From: Drechslerella dactyloides
Lineage: Eukaryota; Ascomycota; Orbiliomycetes; Orbiliales; Orbiliaceae
Length of the DNA stretch: 64,000 nucleotides
NCBI GenBank assembly: GCA_020064725.1
Contig: JAGTWJ010000010.1
Coordinates: forward strand, 1-64,000
Direction: 5' to 3'
Made by a program: the position numbers and the translations under genes. Each line of letters begins with the position of its first letter. Position 1 is the stretch's first letter. The notes below the pieces were generated by a model. That model did no database searches. It was not told where the DNA came from and was given only the letters and a program-made list of their open reading frames with translations. This document shows, piece by piece, positions 10,947 through 23,426 of this stretch.

Positions 10947-12537
10947 ATGTGGATTATAGTATACCTCCTCGCGGCGATTTCTTTTGTGACGGGAGCTGAG
11001 TCGCTCCAGGCCTTCTCAATTTCGGTCACCAAAGTTGAACCTCCACCTGACGCAGTTCGACGGATCCTCAAGCGACACATCTCGTCCCCTCTTCTCAACA
11101 AGTACCCCTACTTTGTCGTAGACTTAACAATCGGAACACCACCGCAGAAGCTTCAGGCGTCATTAGATAGTGGTAGTTCGGATCTTGTCGTTCATACCGA
11201 TATTTCCGAATACTGCACGAGCAATGCTGCCGTGTGTAGCGCGGCTGGTACTTGTAATGTCACCCTTACCTCAATATCATTCAGACTCTCGGATCAACGT
11301 CTAATATATTCTCTCGATAGACAATGCCAACGCCTCTACAACCTACAACTACTTTGCCAGCGACCTAGATATTGCTTATCTAAGTGGTGAAGTCAGCACT
11401 GGAGACTATGTCAATGATACCATCACAATTGGTAGTGCCGCTCTGGACAACTTTCAATTTGGTGTTATGTACAATGGCACGGTTGCTAGCAGTATCCTTG
11501 GTGTCGGTTTCATCGAGCTTGAATTTTCAAACTTTAACCAAGGTCGAACGTACCCAAATCTCCCTGCAGCCTTGGTTAATGGCGGATATATCCTTTCAAG
11601 AGCTTTTAGCCTCTATTTGAATGATATCCAAGATCAGGCTGTCGGTGGGCATATTATTTTTGGGGGGGTTGATATAGAGAAATACTGCGGACCGCTAGCT
11701 AAAGTCCCCATGGTGGCTAGCTCGTTTTTGGGAATACTCGAGTATGCTGTTGAGTTGAAAGGTTTCTCTGGCTCCAGAAATGGGGATCCCATCCCACTTT
11801 CTGGCGGAATTGAATCATTAGGCCCCGCGATAATCGATTCTGGCGCGAGTATAATTATACTTCCAGATGATATAGTAAACCCATTGTTCACCTTTCTCAA
11901 CGCCACTTATAACCCAGCCGATATTCTTGCCAAAGTCTCTTGCAGCCTTATGACGGAGGACATCGTCTTCGATTTCAAATTTGATACGATCACTATCAAC
12001 GTGTCCATCAACCAGCTTGTTGGAATCCCCGACGAAAATAACCTCTGCTTTTTTGGCATCGTGCCTGGCAGCACCTTCGGTACGGACATCGTGCTTCTCG
12101 GAGATACTTTCCTAAGTAGCACATATACGGTCTTCGACCCCGACAACAAAGATATGTATTTCGCACAGGCAAAATTACACGCCACTAGAGAGAACGTAGT
12201 GCAAATACAGGCAGGAGTTAATGGTGTACCTCAACTAAATGGTGGTTGTGATGGAACTCCCTTGACCACTGCTGCTACTGCTACCACTCGGTCCACTACA
12301 ACATCCACGAGAGCTGCTACAATAACCACCAGAACTACCACCAGAACTACCACCAGAACTACCACCAGACCCACCACTAAATCTACCGTCAAGCCAACTC
12401 CCAGACCCACAACTACCAAAATGACGACATACACTACTAAAAAGCCCGTCACTACCAGGAAATCCGTCACCACAGCGGCTCCAAAATGCTATCGGGTAGG
12501 TCTAAAAACATTGAATCAACAACGGACCAAAGGCTAA
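10947..12537 (+). CDS. Secreted pepsin-family (A1) aspartic protease with Thr/Arg-rich tail
   Basis: Two exons, 10947-11253 and 11321-12537, give 507 residues. The 67-bp intron (GTAATG...GATAG, inner CTAAT branch site) restores the family pattern GTYNANASTTYNYFASD across the junction. Residues 1-17 are a signal peptide and a KR at 42-43 may end the propeptide. The first catalytic Asp is D74 in LDSGSSDL after the strand YFVVDLTIGTPPQ; the second is D275 in AIIDSGASIIILP. The flap region reads IAYLSGEVSTGDY. The second motif has DSGA where DTG/DSG-T/S is usual. After about residue 420 the protein turns into a Thr/Arg/Lys-rich tail containing four 12-bp repeats; such tails are often O-glycosylated cell-wall tethers, but no C-terminal GPI signal is visible. 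An intron at GTAGGT (12497) could replace the last residues. Confidence 0.9.
12325..12372 (+). repeat. In-frame 12-bp repeat in the protease tail
   Basis: Four consecutive 12-bp units ACCACCAGAACT (the last ends ACCC) encode Thr-Thr-Arg-Thr steps in the linker of the aspartic protease. Units are in frame, so copy-number change would only lengthen or shorten the tail. Confidence 0.85.
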
Positions 12538-13381
12538 TATCAGCATGCCACAGGAGAAATGCTACACTACCTTAACTCGAGAAAAGACAGCACCTAAATC
12601 CTGCTCCCAGAGCGCTCAAGAAGGGTAGCAAATCTTGCTCGACCCCCACCTCGAGTTGCATCAGCATGCAGCAGCAAGAAGATTTAGATTCCCAGCGCTT
12701 ACTCCTTCTACCGACGCCATCGAAATATCACTATAAACAATATTTAGACCTGCTTTAGCGCCGTATACTTGTAATCGATTATATATTCCTTATAGACCAA
12801 AATAATAGCTAAGATATACAGGAATAAAACCATAATTTCAATGGAAAGTAGTTCAAAGCCGCCAGGTGTTCTGGGAATCGCGTTGAAAGAAAAACGGGTA
12901 AAAGCCAACAAGAAAAGATCAAAGGTTAGTAAAAAGTAGCCATTATCAACGACGGTGTCGATCTAGAAGACTTGCCGGCACCACCGCACGTTGCCGGCGG
13001 CTGGCGCCCAGACAAGGCGCCAACCTTCGGGCCATGAATTCGTGGTACTTCTCGGAAAAGAAACACAGCACCAAGATGGCGAAGCTAACCCAAACAGCCT
13101 GCCCGTTTGTGAGCCTATACATAGCAAACTCGACACAATGAGGCTACTTTAAATTTACGGATCGGTCGCCGAGTCAGCTGCTGAGAAATGTAGCTGCAAT
13201 CGTTGCTATAGAATAAAGTCCTGTAGAATCGAATGTTGAGCCGCAGGCTGGAAGCTGGACGGAAGTAGACCGACGGTATGACAGCGGGATTGTAGTTAAT
13301 ATAAAAGAATCCGTTTCTACAGGTAATTATAGCGGCCTGCGTTCAAGGCAGAAGTGTTATCTCTATCAGCTACACAATCTA
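12538..13381. other. Intergenic stretch, no supported gene
   Basis: AT-rich 3' flank of the protease up to about 12850, then mixed sequence with no recognisable coding signal. Confidence 0.4.
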
Positions 13382-14062
13382 AAAATCCAAGGATAACAGA
13401 AATGGCATCAATAAACTGACACATGTAATTGAGAACCCAGTCACCAAGTTTAAGGGTACGAGCAAGGAGACCCAGGAGACACACAACACTCTAATGCTCC
13501 GCGCGCCAGAGCACAGTGGTTCTATATCATACCAGAAGCCCATCTCAGTCACAGTCTGCAACCTACTTGTCACCAAGCGGATCGGCTTTGCAGGTGTTTA
13601 CAACAAGCAATCACCTTATGTAAACCCCCAAACTACTTCTTCCCTGGCGGGATAGCTACCCCGCGAAGGGTATGCAGCGGCAGTTCGGCATCGACAGTGC
13701 TCGCAGCCGGCCTTGTCAGTAACGCGACTCAGACGAAGTCGCAACCGAACGCGCCGCTAAAGAGAATGGACACCGGCTTCAACAAAAGCGACAGCGGTGA
13801 CGGCACGGCAGGTATGGCTACGGCCTCCCAGAATGTCAACTTCCAAACACACAAACGCATGTACAGCCTGTTCGACGAGCTTGCGATCTAAAAGGGGAAT
13901 CAGTTGTGAACATTATTGATATCCTGCACAAGGCAGCCGTTAATGACGAGCCGGCTGCGAAGCTCGTGGGGCTCTGCAAGGAGAGCACATCTAAATATTT
14001 TGAGAGCTCGCAGTGGACCCAACTGGCATTTGAGATATGTCAGGCTCTGAAGCCTTGTTGAT
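13382..14062 (+). pseudogene. Unrecognised decayed reading frames
   Basis: Three consecutive plus-strand open stretches look protein-like but are in different frames and lack an ATG-to-stop model. They are ~13382-13655 (about 90 codons, containing THVIENPVTKF and ISYQKPISVTVCNLL), ~13697-13891 (64 codons, ending RMYSLFDELAI) and ~13910-14062 (NIIDILHKAA ... LAFEICQALKP). Their composition is unlike the surrounding noncoding DNA. I do not recognise the family. A decayed multi-exon gene is the simplest reading; an intact gene with introns I failed to place is possible. Confidence 0.3.
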
Positions 14063-17000
14063 AATTATTTATTTATCTCATCTCATCTCGATGATTCTTT
14101 ATGACGTGTGTCTAATCAAACATGGTTTCAGCTGAGGGCCAGAAGACTGGACAAATGGGAACTACGCAGCGTAGTAGTCAAGCAACAAGATGTAAACTAG
14201 GCACTTAAGCACAGTCAGTGCACAGCGCGCAAAGGTATCACAACACGCGGCCCAACTCTCGCCCAGCCCTGCCCTCGCTCTGTTCCTCGCCACCTACATG
14301 GCCTTCTCTTCCCCATTTTCCCGGTCGGTCCCTCCGCTGTCGTATAGGATGACAGGCTCAAATTAGTCATGCAGTAAGGTAGGGCTTACCTTGTTTTCAA
14401 AAAATCACCATCCTCTTTGACGTTAGGGTCGGAGATAATTGCATCGTCGTGTAGAATAATTCCAATGAAGCGCTTGAAGCTGGTTAAAGTGTCCGTCAAA
14501 CTGTTGACATCGGCACATATAACGAAGGCGGCATTATATTAAGATTTATCATTTTGGCGCTGTTCCAGCAGCACAGCGGTGTGGAAGCTTCTGGTTCACG
14601 AGACCAGTGTGGAAGGTAGTCGGTAGGCCATCGCTCGTAGCCTTGTTTCTGAAAATACACCACTCGGCCATATTGCATTAATCTGGGTCCCCGATGGTGT
14701 CAGCGGTCGTGTAACTATTATACCTGTTGCGCACGGCGCCTTTGATGACAATTTAAACGACTCCCGCAACGCTAATCGACCTTTCATACATTATCTTCGC
14801 GGGCCTTTGGCGAATTATATACCACCGTCAAAGCCACCTTCAACATTGCGCGTGCGGTTTATCGTCACCGGCGTTGGCAGCAGCGAGTAGGTTCCGTTGA
14901 CACTACTTTCGGGTCGTGGAAAGGATCCAGTTTTCCACTGTTATTTGAACGCGTTGCTGCAAACACGGCCTTGAAGGTCACCAACTTGAATCGCCGATTG
15001 CGCTTCCACTGTTGCAGCTCTCAGCAGAAGACTACTAGCATCCGTGGCGGACTAGAAGCCGACTTTCCTTGGACTGTTCCCTCGCGAAGGCCGTAGATTC
15101 CATCGGCAGTCCCTGGTCGTGGCCAGTGAACTTGCGGTGCTCTACGACGCCTCGGTTTGCGCTTCCAAGGCACGTATATGTACTCCTTGGCAAGCTTACC
15201 TTCTTCGGGAATCATCCCGAACTCGATATCCTTCGGCTGAGCTCGATTTCCCCTATCAATTCTGTTGTAGATGTCACTCAACCTACTATTTTGGCTAGTT
15301 TATTTGTACTATGATCTTAAGACTCGGCATCGCAACAGATTTGCGTACGCGAAACCGTGATTAATATACGTCGATTGAGTATTTCGAAAATATGACAGCA
15401 GGCCGCAGGATTTCTTTTCGAACGCCCACCGGCCGTGCACAGGTAACTCTATAAGATCGCAAATAAGGGATGGACTTAATGGCACCCTTGCGCAATTTCT
15501 ACCGGCTTATTATATTAATTTGTCTAGGTTACCCATGCGGATTAATTTACTAAATTATGACTCTAAAATAAAAACAATCTGCTCTCTAAATTTTTTGAGG
15601 AATGCCAATATGCACATCGGCATTCTTTTCGGCTGGACAAATATGCATGGATCTGGCTGTGGGCCAAAACCGCTTGTACATAGGTATGCTGCATATTAAT
15701 CCCCCGTGGGATATCTTTTAAATCTCTACTACCAGATAGTTCGTAGCCCAGGCTGTCTAGCGATGTATCCATCCGAGATTAGAAGCGGGGTAAGCCACCT
15801 GAGCTGTGGCAGATGTTAACTTCCTATATATACCTTAAATATAAGCAATGAATTGTTATATGGCGAGGCTTAGAGATTTAGAGACAGACGAAATGTTCTT
15901 TTTTTTATCAATGCATCCACTTCCAAATTAATCTCGATCCGATTCTTTTGATATAGATGCTTACATACGCTATACGTACTTACAAACATCCTACTTCAAA
16001 CTTGTTATGGACGAGATACGGTTTTTCGCCGACGGCGGGGGTGGGGATGTTGGCTGGCTATATCGGAAGCGAGGGCCCACCCGAGACATACGAAAGCCTA
16101 AAAGGTCTAATTGCCTGATCCGGAACGTTCGCATTCAACGCACTCTACCCTAAAGGTAGAAGCGCTTGAACCCTAAATGACTACAATAAGGCATCTCTAG
16201 TCCCTTGGTCAGCTTTAGAGGCAGTCAATATCTCTTCTAGATTCAATTAAAGATGTTGTCTTGTTGGATTTCTCGACAGAGCTAGCACACGTCAAACAGA
16301 TTAAACTTTCAGCCACCATAAAAAGGAAATCGGAGCGATGGCACATCGAGATCAACAATTCATTATGTTACCGAAGGATGTATATGTACATGTGCAGTAC
16401 ATGCACCTGGTTGTCCCGCATGTACCTATGCCCTTGTATGAGAACGAGTACGATCGCCGTCTTGAGGGTATCAAGGCGGAGGAATATTTTCCACATCTAA
16501 TAGGCTACTAGTCTGGAATTTTAGAATCAACCACTGAACTCCATATATCAGGAATATACCATCCATATCTATTATTGCCTCAACTTTATCAATATACAGC
16601 CCTATACATTAGAAAGGTCAACACGATAAGGGAGTTTGGGTGAACTTGCCTTTGTGGAAACTGAGAATCGGGATCCTGCAGCGGTTTTGCCACTGAATTA
16701 TATTACTGAGCCTTGGGAATGGTATATAGTGCAACAGTAGCGGTCGTTTTAGATAAATACCTATATATATATATTTTTAACACGGTCGGGTTTAAGTGTT
16801 ATAGGCTGCCACGGAGGTACCCTTTTTTATTTATCTTAGACAGGTACAAATTGTGTTGTAGTCTTCTGGTCTGCTTAATTACGTCAGGTAGCAGCTGCAG
16901 GGCTGAATTCTGCACTACGAAGTAAGTTATTATTGACTACTTAAGTACCTTGGGAGACCTGAGGCCGTGCGACAGTTGGATAACCTTGAAACCTCCTTAC

Positions 17001-17609
17001 ACAACCCTGCAATTCGCCAAGTCAGCAAAATCGATATGCCCGTTCTCGTTTTCGGCCATGCCACGAGTTGGATGTTGTAACCTGTGGTCTATCAACTTAA
17101 CTTCGCTGGGGCAAGCGCTTGTGTCGAGCCATTATCATCAATGTTACTTCTCTGGTCAAAGCTGGCGAGCGGGGGAACTCCAAATAACAGTCACCGCTGT
17201 CGGTAGAGCAATGGTTGCCTAGATGTAAAATAATATGGGATCGAGGTTTCGCTGTTTTCTGGGCAATTACTAGAGAATACTATATGGCTATATGGAAGAC
17301 TTATTCTGTCCGCGAGGGGTGCAATCAGACTCGGTTTCTTGGCTAGGCGGAGACCTGCTTCACCCACCGTTTCCGGTATTTTCGAGCTGAGGTTGAAGTA
17401 TGTACTTCGAGCGCGCAAACAAAATCAGGATGTGCTCTCGATTCTGTGTTGCGCAAGACCATCGTTGATCAAGAAACCACAGAAACAACGCAAGCCAGAG
17501 TATGGGGCTGAATTCGCGTCTGCGTTATGTTATACATCAAGTACTTAAGTTACTTTGTATTATAGTATCTTGAAGATCAACAGTATAATTGACTACAGGT
17601 AAGTAACTT
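14063..17609. other. Gene-poor stretch with unassigned fragments
   Basis: No supported gene. On minus, 15281-15021 (86 codons, no ATG start) and 14787-14496 hold short protein-like pieces that I cannot assign. The part from 15500 to 17000 is AT-rich with simple TA runs (for example 16760-16775). Confidence 0.4.
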
Positions 17610-17716
17610 TGTCTCGTGAGACCAGCCCGACCATCTTTTGGCCTGCGAAGAGTCACTTCACCTCCGGCGTGCCTGCTTCGAAGGCCAAAAGGACGGCGGT
17701 CTGGCTTCGCGAAACA
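17610..17716. mobile_element. 107-bp foldback / MITE-like element
   Basis: Arms of about 35 bp (17610-17644 and 17682-17716) are imperfect inverted copies. Both begin at the outside with TTGTYTCGYGA and end at the inside with CTTTTGGCC, around a ~37-bp centre. The same outer end sequence occurs alone at 39809-39840 and 53002-53032. The size and structure fit a non-autonomous DNA transposon; no clear target duplication is seen. Confidence 0.6.
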
Positions 17717-20214
17717 ATAAGTGACTATAAATTCATATGAAATGATCTCTAATTTATTTGCAATAAAAAAAGACATTCATCGCAGGAATGACCATCCTAT
17801 TTAATAATCGATTCTGCTAAAATTGATTAATTGGAGCGAGCTTCTCGGTTCTTGAGAACATACTTGTACTTATCCACCAGCTATGTTCTGTTTAGTGGCT
17901 ATCTTCTGCCGAACCTTATCTTAGAACTCAAGCTTGCCAAGAAAGCCATCGCGCTCGGGTTAGAGGAGCTCCTTTTGATCCTAAATTTTCAATTGAAAAT
18001 GTGCTCGTACGTACCTATTAAGAGAGGTCCGCTAGGGCCTAGGCTACAAATTTACAGCCATCTTGGTTGAGGGTGAAATGCCGAGGGGATATTCGTCGAA
18101 TCTCCTGCCTTATAAGACGGAGCTCTGAAGTTTGTTCAGCGGCGGGTCGTCACGAAGGCATTACCACTCTTTACCATATTTAGGAGCGGCTCCAAGGTGG
18201 GGACTGCGGCGGCTCAGGCGTTTTCCCAGGGATTGGCGTCACCAATAGTGAGTGGGACCCAAACGGCGCTCGCCAAGCATTACCATATGCTGGGCGGCCG
18301 ATTGAAACAAGGAACAAGACAAACCGCATCTACTTTCTTGGAAGGGAAAAGTGTCTGTGCGTGCATGCGTCGGTTAAGGATCCGTCGTGGGAAACTGTTA
18401 GAAATGATGCGAGGAAAATAAACAGGTTAGAAAATCTAAGTTTGGTGCTGATGGAATCATTGATACTGAAGCGGGAGGGCACGTTCATACACCATTGTTT
18501 TTGTCCGAATGTTCAATAACTCCGCAGCCCGAGCCCGCCATTGTCATCGCAAGACCGTGCGCCAATGAGCGCCGCTCTCAAGTGCCTGAGCTGAAGAATA
18601 AGAGCGAAGAAAAACCAAGCTTTGTGTTGCGAATTCTTACTGTTTTAGGAAGACAGCTGCTTGGTGGCGCCGGATTGATGTCATACTATGAGCCCCATTG
18701 GGCGACGGATGATTCCGTAGGACGCTCGGCCAACAGAAGCCCCTGGTCATCTGATTCCAAAAGTGGGTCAAGGCTGGGGTCGTTGGCATTGCGCAGATCC
18801 GGTCGGCAAAATGTCCCATATTCCTCTAACGCGAGGCTGGGAGGAGAAAAAACGAGAAGTCACAAACAGCTTGCAACTGTGATGCATTTGACGGAAAGAA
18901 AGTCGGAAGCCGGTGCGCAATCCAATGCAATAAAAACGGCAACCTCAAACAATCAAGATAGAGATCGATATGGCGACCGTCAAAACCAGGAGTTGGCACT
19001 GTAGGGCCTACACCTACATCGTCTCACAAATCAGAGACAAATTTCAACCATACACTCTTCATACCAACACTCAGACTGCGTGCTCGTAGCCGGCAACTTC
19101 GCCAATCATAGCTGTATCTCATAGCTTTGCCTGAGAAGATTGTTATATGGTTCCTTACTCCGGGCGAGCGATTTCTTACCAGCTCGCTTTCCGTAGATTT
19201 TGCATTATGAACCCTGCTTTAAACTTGTCCGAGAGTGACTGACATATACCTTGCATTGCAGATCATTAGGCTCCCCTCTTCTTACAAGGGCAATGCATTC
19301 TTGGTTTAGTGATTGACAGTGCGGTAGCTCGCTCGGGATTGTTACGCATCTTCTCGGGATTTGTTATGCATCTACCTGTGCTTCCCCGTATATCAAGGAT
19401 CTGACGCGTTTATGCCACAGGCATACAGTCCGTACCACTTTTAATTCATCATTTACGCGTATTTCCCTATATTTAAGCAAATGACTATCGATACAGGGTG
19501 ACCGATTTGCTTCAAATTGGGGAGCATGATGTTATTTCGTGATATTATTCGCAAAGTGCAGCTTGGTAAGCGCTGCCGTGCTTTCACCGTCTTCCTTCTT
19601 AACGTGTCATACGGTGACTGGGCAGCATCAAAAACTCGGAAAACGGCTCACTGATACCCACTAATTGAGAATCCTGTTTTGACGATCGCCTCCATCGCAG
19701 TTGCTGAGAACTTGCTCCATTTTCTGCAGTTTCCAATCCGACCCATTTTTACAACATAGAAGCATATCGATCATAACCGTTTTGAGCTGAAGGTTCACCA
19801 GACGCATGTTAGTCTGGCGGCTTGTCTTAAAAATGTGCACTGGTCTCCCACGTGCGCTCTATCATGCCAACAAATCTCCTAGATCGTCTTTGTTAGGCCG
19901 CGTTAGTGCGGAAGTCGAGGATTCGTTCATCACTGGATCTTCGGTACTTTAAGGTGTAATTATATACAGAGACCGAATGAAATATGGATATATACTCGAT
20001 CAACTCGCTATGCCAGAAGCTACAAAATCATAAGGTCAGATCTGTAGTCTTATGTAGGCTTAATAGTAATTCCTGAAATACTTATAGCTTACTCAGTAAT
20101 CAGTATCTGTTCAAGATTGTAATTATAAACCTCACTAAGGCCTGTTGAAACAGGTTGTAAAAATGTTGGATTGCTTGGGTTCGGATATTGGAACAATGTA
20201 ATCCATACATCATA
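17717..20214. other. Gene-poor stretch, no supported gene
   Basis: The longest frame (plus, 18495-19004, 169 codons) starts at a TTG, is rich in Ser/Arg/Asn and has no domain. Nothing else is recognisable up to 20214. Confidence 0.4.
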
Positions 20215-20380
20215 AAGTACTAAGAGATAGCTTGCGACTGCTGCCGCTAAAGCAACGTATGTGATCGCTGTTGCAGCCGCATACCGCTGCCTAGGCCTAT
20301 CTCTGCGAGAGACAGCGCAATCGCAGATGCCTCGCATGACAATGCAGGGGAAGTTTTCTATCAATCCAAGCTGCTTTCAT
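20215..20380 (-). pseudogene. Relic of a nucleoside-phosphorylase-like (PNP/UDP) gene
   Basis: The minus strand from 20380 down reads LGLIENFPCIVMRGICDCA, then about 15 residues later RYAAATAITY. The intact gene at 40.0-41.1 kb has DDLPCLVVRGICDYADS followed by HFAAATAACFA at the same spacing. This is the C-terminal active-site block of the fungal PNP_UDP_1 domain. Nothing upstream or downstream extends the match, so it is a fragment of a deleted or decayed paralogue. Confidence 0.65.
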
Positions 20381-21853
20381 TTGGCAACAAATCCACTTTA
20401 CGTAAAAATAAAACACTGCTAGAAATGCGTGATTGTTTCGTGCCATTAGAAGTGGGTTTACATCTCAGGCAGGTTTCAAATCAGGGCCGACAAAAAATTG
20501 TTGAATCTGTAGATCTCGGATTTGCACTATTTCGCCTGACCCGACCAACTGCCAAATCCATTATACAGACACGCCACACGGGTAACCATACACATCGTTA
20601 CGATATTATTAATACTTCGTCAGAGCTGGTATGGTTTCCCGGTTTTGTGCTTTCTCGTCACCCGCGTGCTGGTTTAGACCAAACGGCGATTCCAGGACTT
20701 CTTTCTAAGGGAAAGCGATGATGATCTTAATGGTGACTTTCTATATGTCGAGTCTTGTTTTTCAATACGCGTCGTCACGCCTGCCCCCACTTCCGCCCGT
20801 ATTCCGCAGTGCGATGGTCCGAATGCGAAGCGCCGATCTTTCACGTTAACTGAAAAGTGATCCAACGGTGCACTCTAGAATATACCTTCATAGAGATATG
20901 GTACCAGGCGGCACTCGAGAATGTACCGTTTATTCCCATTGACATTTGTTCCTATGTCGGCCGCAGTTCTTTTCTTGTAATTGTCGTGTTGAGGAATCGC
21001 CGTATCAAGGATTTCCCCATACTAACTAAAGGTTTGCAAGAATATTCAGCCTTTACAACCAGTCTATGAAGATCCTTCGCCTTTACTAGGGCCCACGAAA
21101 ATCATCAACCTTTGGGTGCTATGCCACGTCGAGCCCCGCTGCGGCTGAAGGCCCGGATTGTCGAAACGAGCCGTTCGCCGAGATCCCTTCCTAGAAGGGT
21201 AACCGTCTAAACCCAAACATTTAGCCGAGTTGGCAATCGTTACACCAACAATAACCCGAGCTCGACCTTTCCTACAGACTTTCTACTGATATTTTGACGT
21301 AAAATCAAGTAGTGACATCAACTCGCATACGAGGACGACCGGTTTCGATGTACTATGCATATGGTGAACCCGGTTAGTGACTCGAACTTGTACCGCTTTT
21401 CAGTTGATACCGAACTGCATCCAATCACAAACGCACCCATTCCTCCATCTGCACGAGCTCTATGCATGCACAAACATGCAAGCCAGCCGTCCCAAGCGCT
21501 ATCAGTCTCAGAACGGAGATATGAGCGAATATCCCAACCCACCGAAAGCCCGCCGGTAGAGATGCCGACGTCGTTTACAACTCCAAAATTCTTGGACAGA
21601 ATATCGTAGCCTTACCAAACTCCCAGTATCGCTTGACGGAAATCCCCGTTATCGCTATTATGTTGGATAACATCGGAATGCAAGCATACGTGGAAGTTCA
21701 GTCCGCATCGCTATCATGCCGATTCAAGTCTTACGGCTTTCGCCAGCCTGGTGGTATGACATAGAAGTTATCAGTATCAACTCTCGAAACCTGGAAGGCA
21801 GGATTCCGGTCGGTAGTATAGCTGCCGCTACAGATTGGAAAGGCTCCCATTGT
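20381..21853. other. Intergenic stretch, no supported gene
   Basis: One 98-codon ATG frame (plus, 20425-20721) and an 84-codon frame (plus, 21355-21609) show no signal peptide, domain or homology that I recognise. Confidence 0.4.
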
Positions 21854-21862
21854 GTATAAATA
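21854..21862 (+). promoter_or_regulatory. TATA box of the 22.0 kb gene
   Basis: GTATAAATA about 170 bp upstream of the ATG at 22029, followed by a long pyrimidine/CA-rich leader (CTCATCATCCACCACTGCC and similar). Confidence 0.5.
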
Positions 21863-22028
21863 TCACTCTGTTCTCCCTCCAGAATAATTCCTCATCATCC
21901 ACCACTGCCAAACACTCCAGTATTCAAGGGACGATCCACAGCATCTCGAGATCTCGCAGAAAGTCTTTCAACTCTCATCTCTATTACTTTCCCACAGCTT
22001 TATCTTGATATTCTACAAGATCTCGACC

Positions 22029-22938
22029 ATGAAGTTCAGCAGCATTCTCTTCGCAGTTGTTGGTCTTTGCGGCCTTGGTAAGATTACATAGTTAGTTGTA
22101 TTGTATACGCTGAATACTAATAAGAAGGTAGTCTCTGCTTTGCCGGCTCCTGTGCCTCTGGCTGCGGCAGATGCCAGTCTCCAGCTTCTTGAGAAGCGCG
22201 ATTTGATCGAACGAGAGCCAGCTCCCGTCCCCAACAACGGGGGAGGGGTGGTCAGTCTAGTCGCGGACGTTCAAGTCTGCATCGACGCTGTGATCGCAAT
22301 CAACGCGAAATATGTGAGAAGTCTTGCTGATACCCTTCCATACACTGGATTGGCTAATCTGAGGTGCTTCCTTATTAGGTAAACTTACCGCGGACCTCTA
22401 GTAACTGTAAAGCATGGGCTGCCGAAATCGTCGTTAAGATTAAGATTTTGATCTCGGTGATCAAATCCTATCCGGAGAACTGCGTCTTTCCACAAATTGA
22501 TGTCTGCGTCAACATCTTCATCAAACTTATCGTCTGCATCTTCGTTCAATTAAACTTGTTTTGCAACGGCCTTGGAGGACTACGTTCGTCACCCAAACTC
22601 GAAGCTTTTAAACCTTCAATTTGTTATAAATGGACTAGCTAATTATGAGTGTAGTTGCCAGCCTGTTGGCTACAGTTACTGGGCTCCTTGGATTGGTGTG
22701 CGGGCTGGTCCCTGAGTTGATCGACTGTATCCTCGATCTCTGCATTCTCATTGAGGCTAGAATCAAAATTGGCATTTGTGGGCTGGTATGTCAATCTCCT
22801 ACAATACAACAATTCACTCGAATAGGTGTGCTGACTCACTTTACGATTCAGATCCTTAATGGTTGCGGCGGTCTTCTCAGCGGTCTCTGGATCAATGTGA
22901 TTATCAAGTTGTGTCTCCAAGTCGGCATTGCGCTCTGA
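22029..22938 (+). CDS. Hydrophobic secreted cysteine-containing protein, unknown function
   Basis: Five exons: 22029-22077, 22132-22313, 22379-22583, 22655-22785, 22852-22938. They encode 217 residues and every junction keeps frame. Signal peptide at residues 1-20 (MKFSSILFAVVGLCGLVSA), then a short pro-region with LEKR, a possible KEX2 site. The remainder alternates hydrophobic stretches with single cysteines roughly every 8-15 residues (VCIDAV, NCKAW, NCVFP, DVCVN, VCIFV, LFCNGLGG, LVCGLVPELIDCILDLC, GICGL, NGCGG, KLC). The GLV-x-G-L-V-x-x-L-I-x-C-I-L-D-L-C segment is the most hydrophobic. The pattern recalls surface-active secreted proteins but the spacing is not that of hydrophobins. Intron 3 has the less common donor GTTCGT, so that junction is the least certain. 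Confidence 0.78.
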
Positions 22939-23372
22939 TGACGAAGTACGACTGAGCTGAGTGTGCGCTGCTGCGGTGCAGTTGCGACCTCACTATATAT
23001 GAAGCAGATGAATCGGAGGTGGACCCTGGAAACATCTGTGTGTTAACGTTGCTATTGCAGTATTTCGGAAGCGTATTTGTTTGGTTTATCTGTTTGATTT
23101 TAACTTCGAGTGCAGGCGTCAGAATCTGGCGTGCATTATCCAAGTGTATACGCAGCAATGAATTTATGAACTTGCTTCGTTGTTGGCGCTCCGGCCAACA
23201 ACACAGCCATTTGAACCTTTCTATAATCTCACGACTGTCTGGAGAGCCCCCGTAAGAGAAGCGGTGGGATCTTGTGACTATTAGAGCTGAGTATGATGCC
23301 GTCCAATGGAATCAAATATCATATATTATGCAGGCTATATGAACATAGTAACTCGTAAAATTGAAATATATA
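22939..23372. other. Intergenic stretch, no supported gene
   Basis: 3' flank of the preceding gene and the left insertion flank of the transposon; nothing recognisable. Confidence 0.5.
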
Positions 23373-23426
23373 ACGTATTCCACAAGCGAGCGGACCACAC
23401 AAGCGAGCGGACCACCTCAACACCCC
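23373..23426 (+). repeat. Left terminal inverted repeat of the pogo-like element
   Basis: Begins ACGTATTCCACAAGCGAGCG. It contains an internal direct duplication of CACAAGCGAGCGGACCAC. It matches the reverse complement of the right end with one substitution and a small indel. Confidence 0.92.

Noticed and set aside
12231..12473. 80-codon minus frame, almost pure Val/Leu
   Set aside because: Antisense of the Thr/Arg repeat of the aspartic protease; looks like a membrane segment only because of base composition.
18495..19004. 169-codon plus frame
   Set aside because: TTG start, Ser/Arg/Asn-rich, no domain or signal peptide; probably noncoding.
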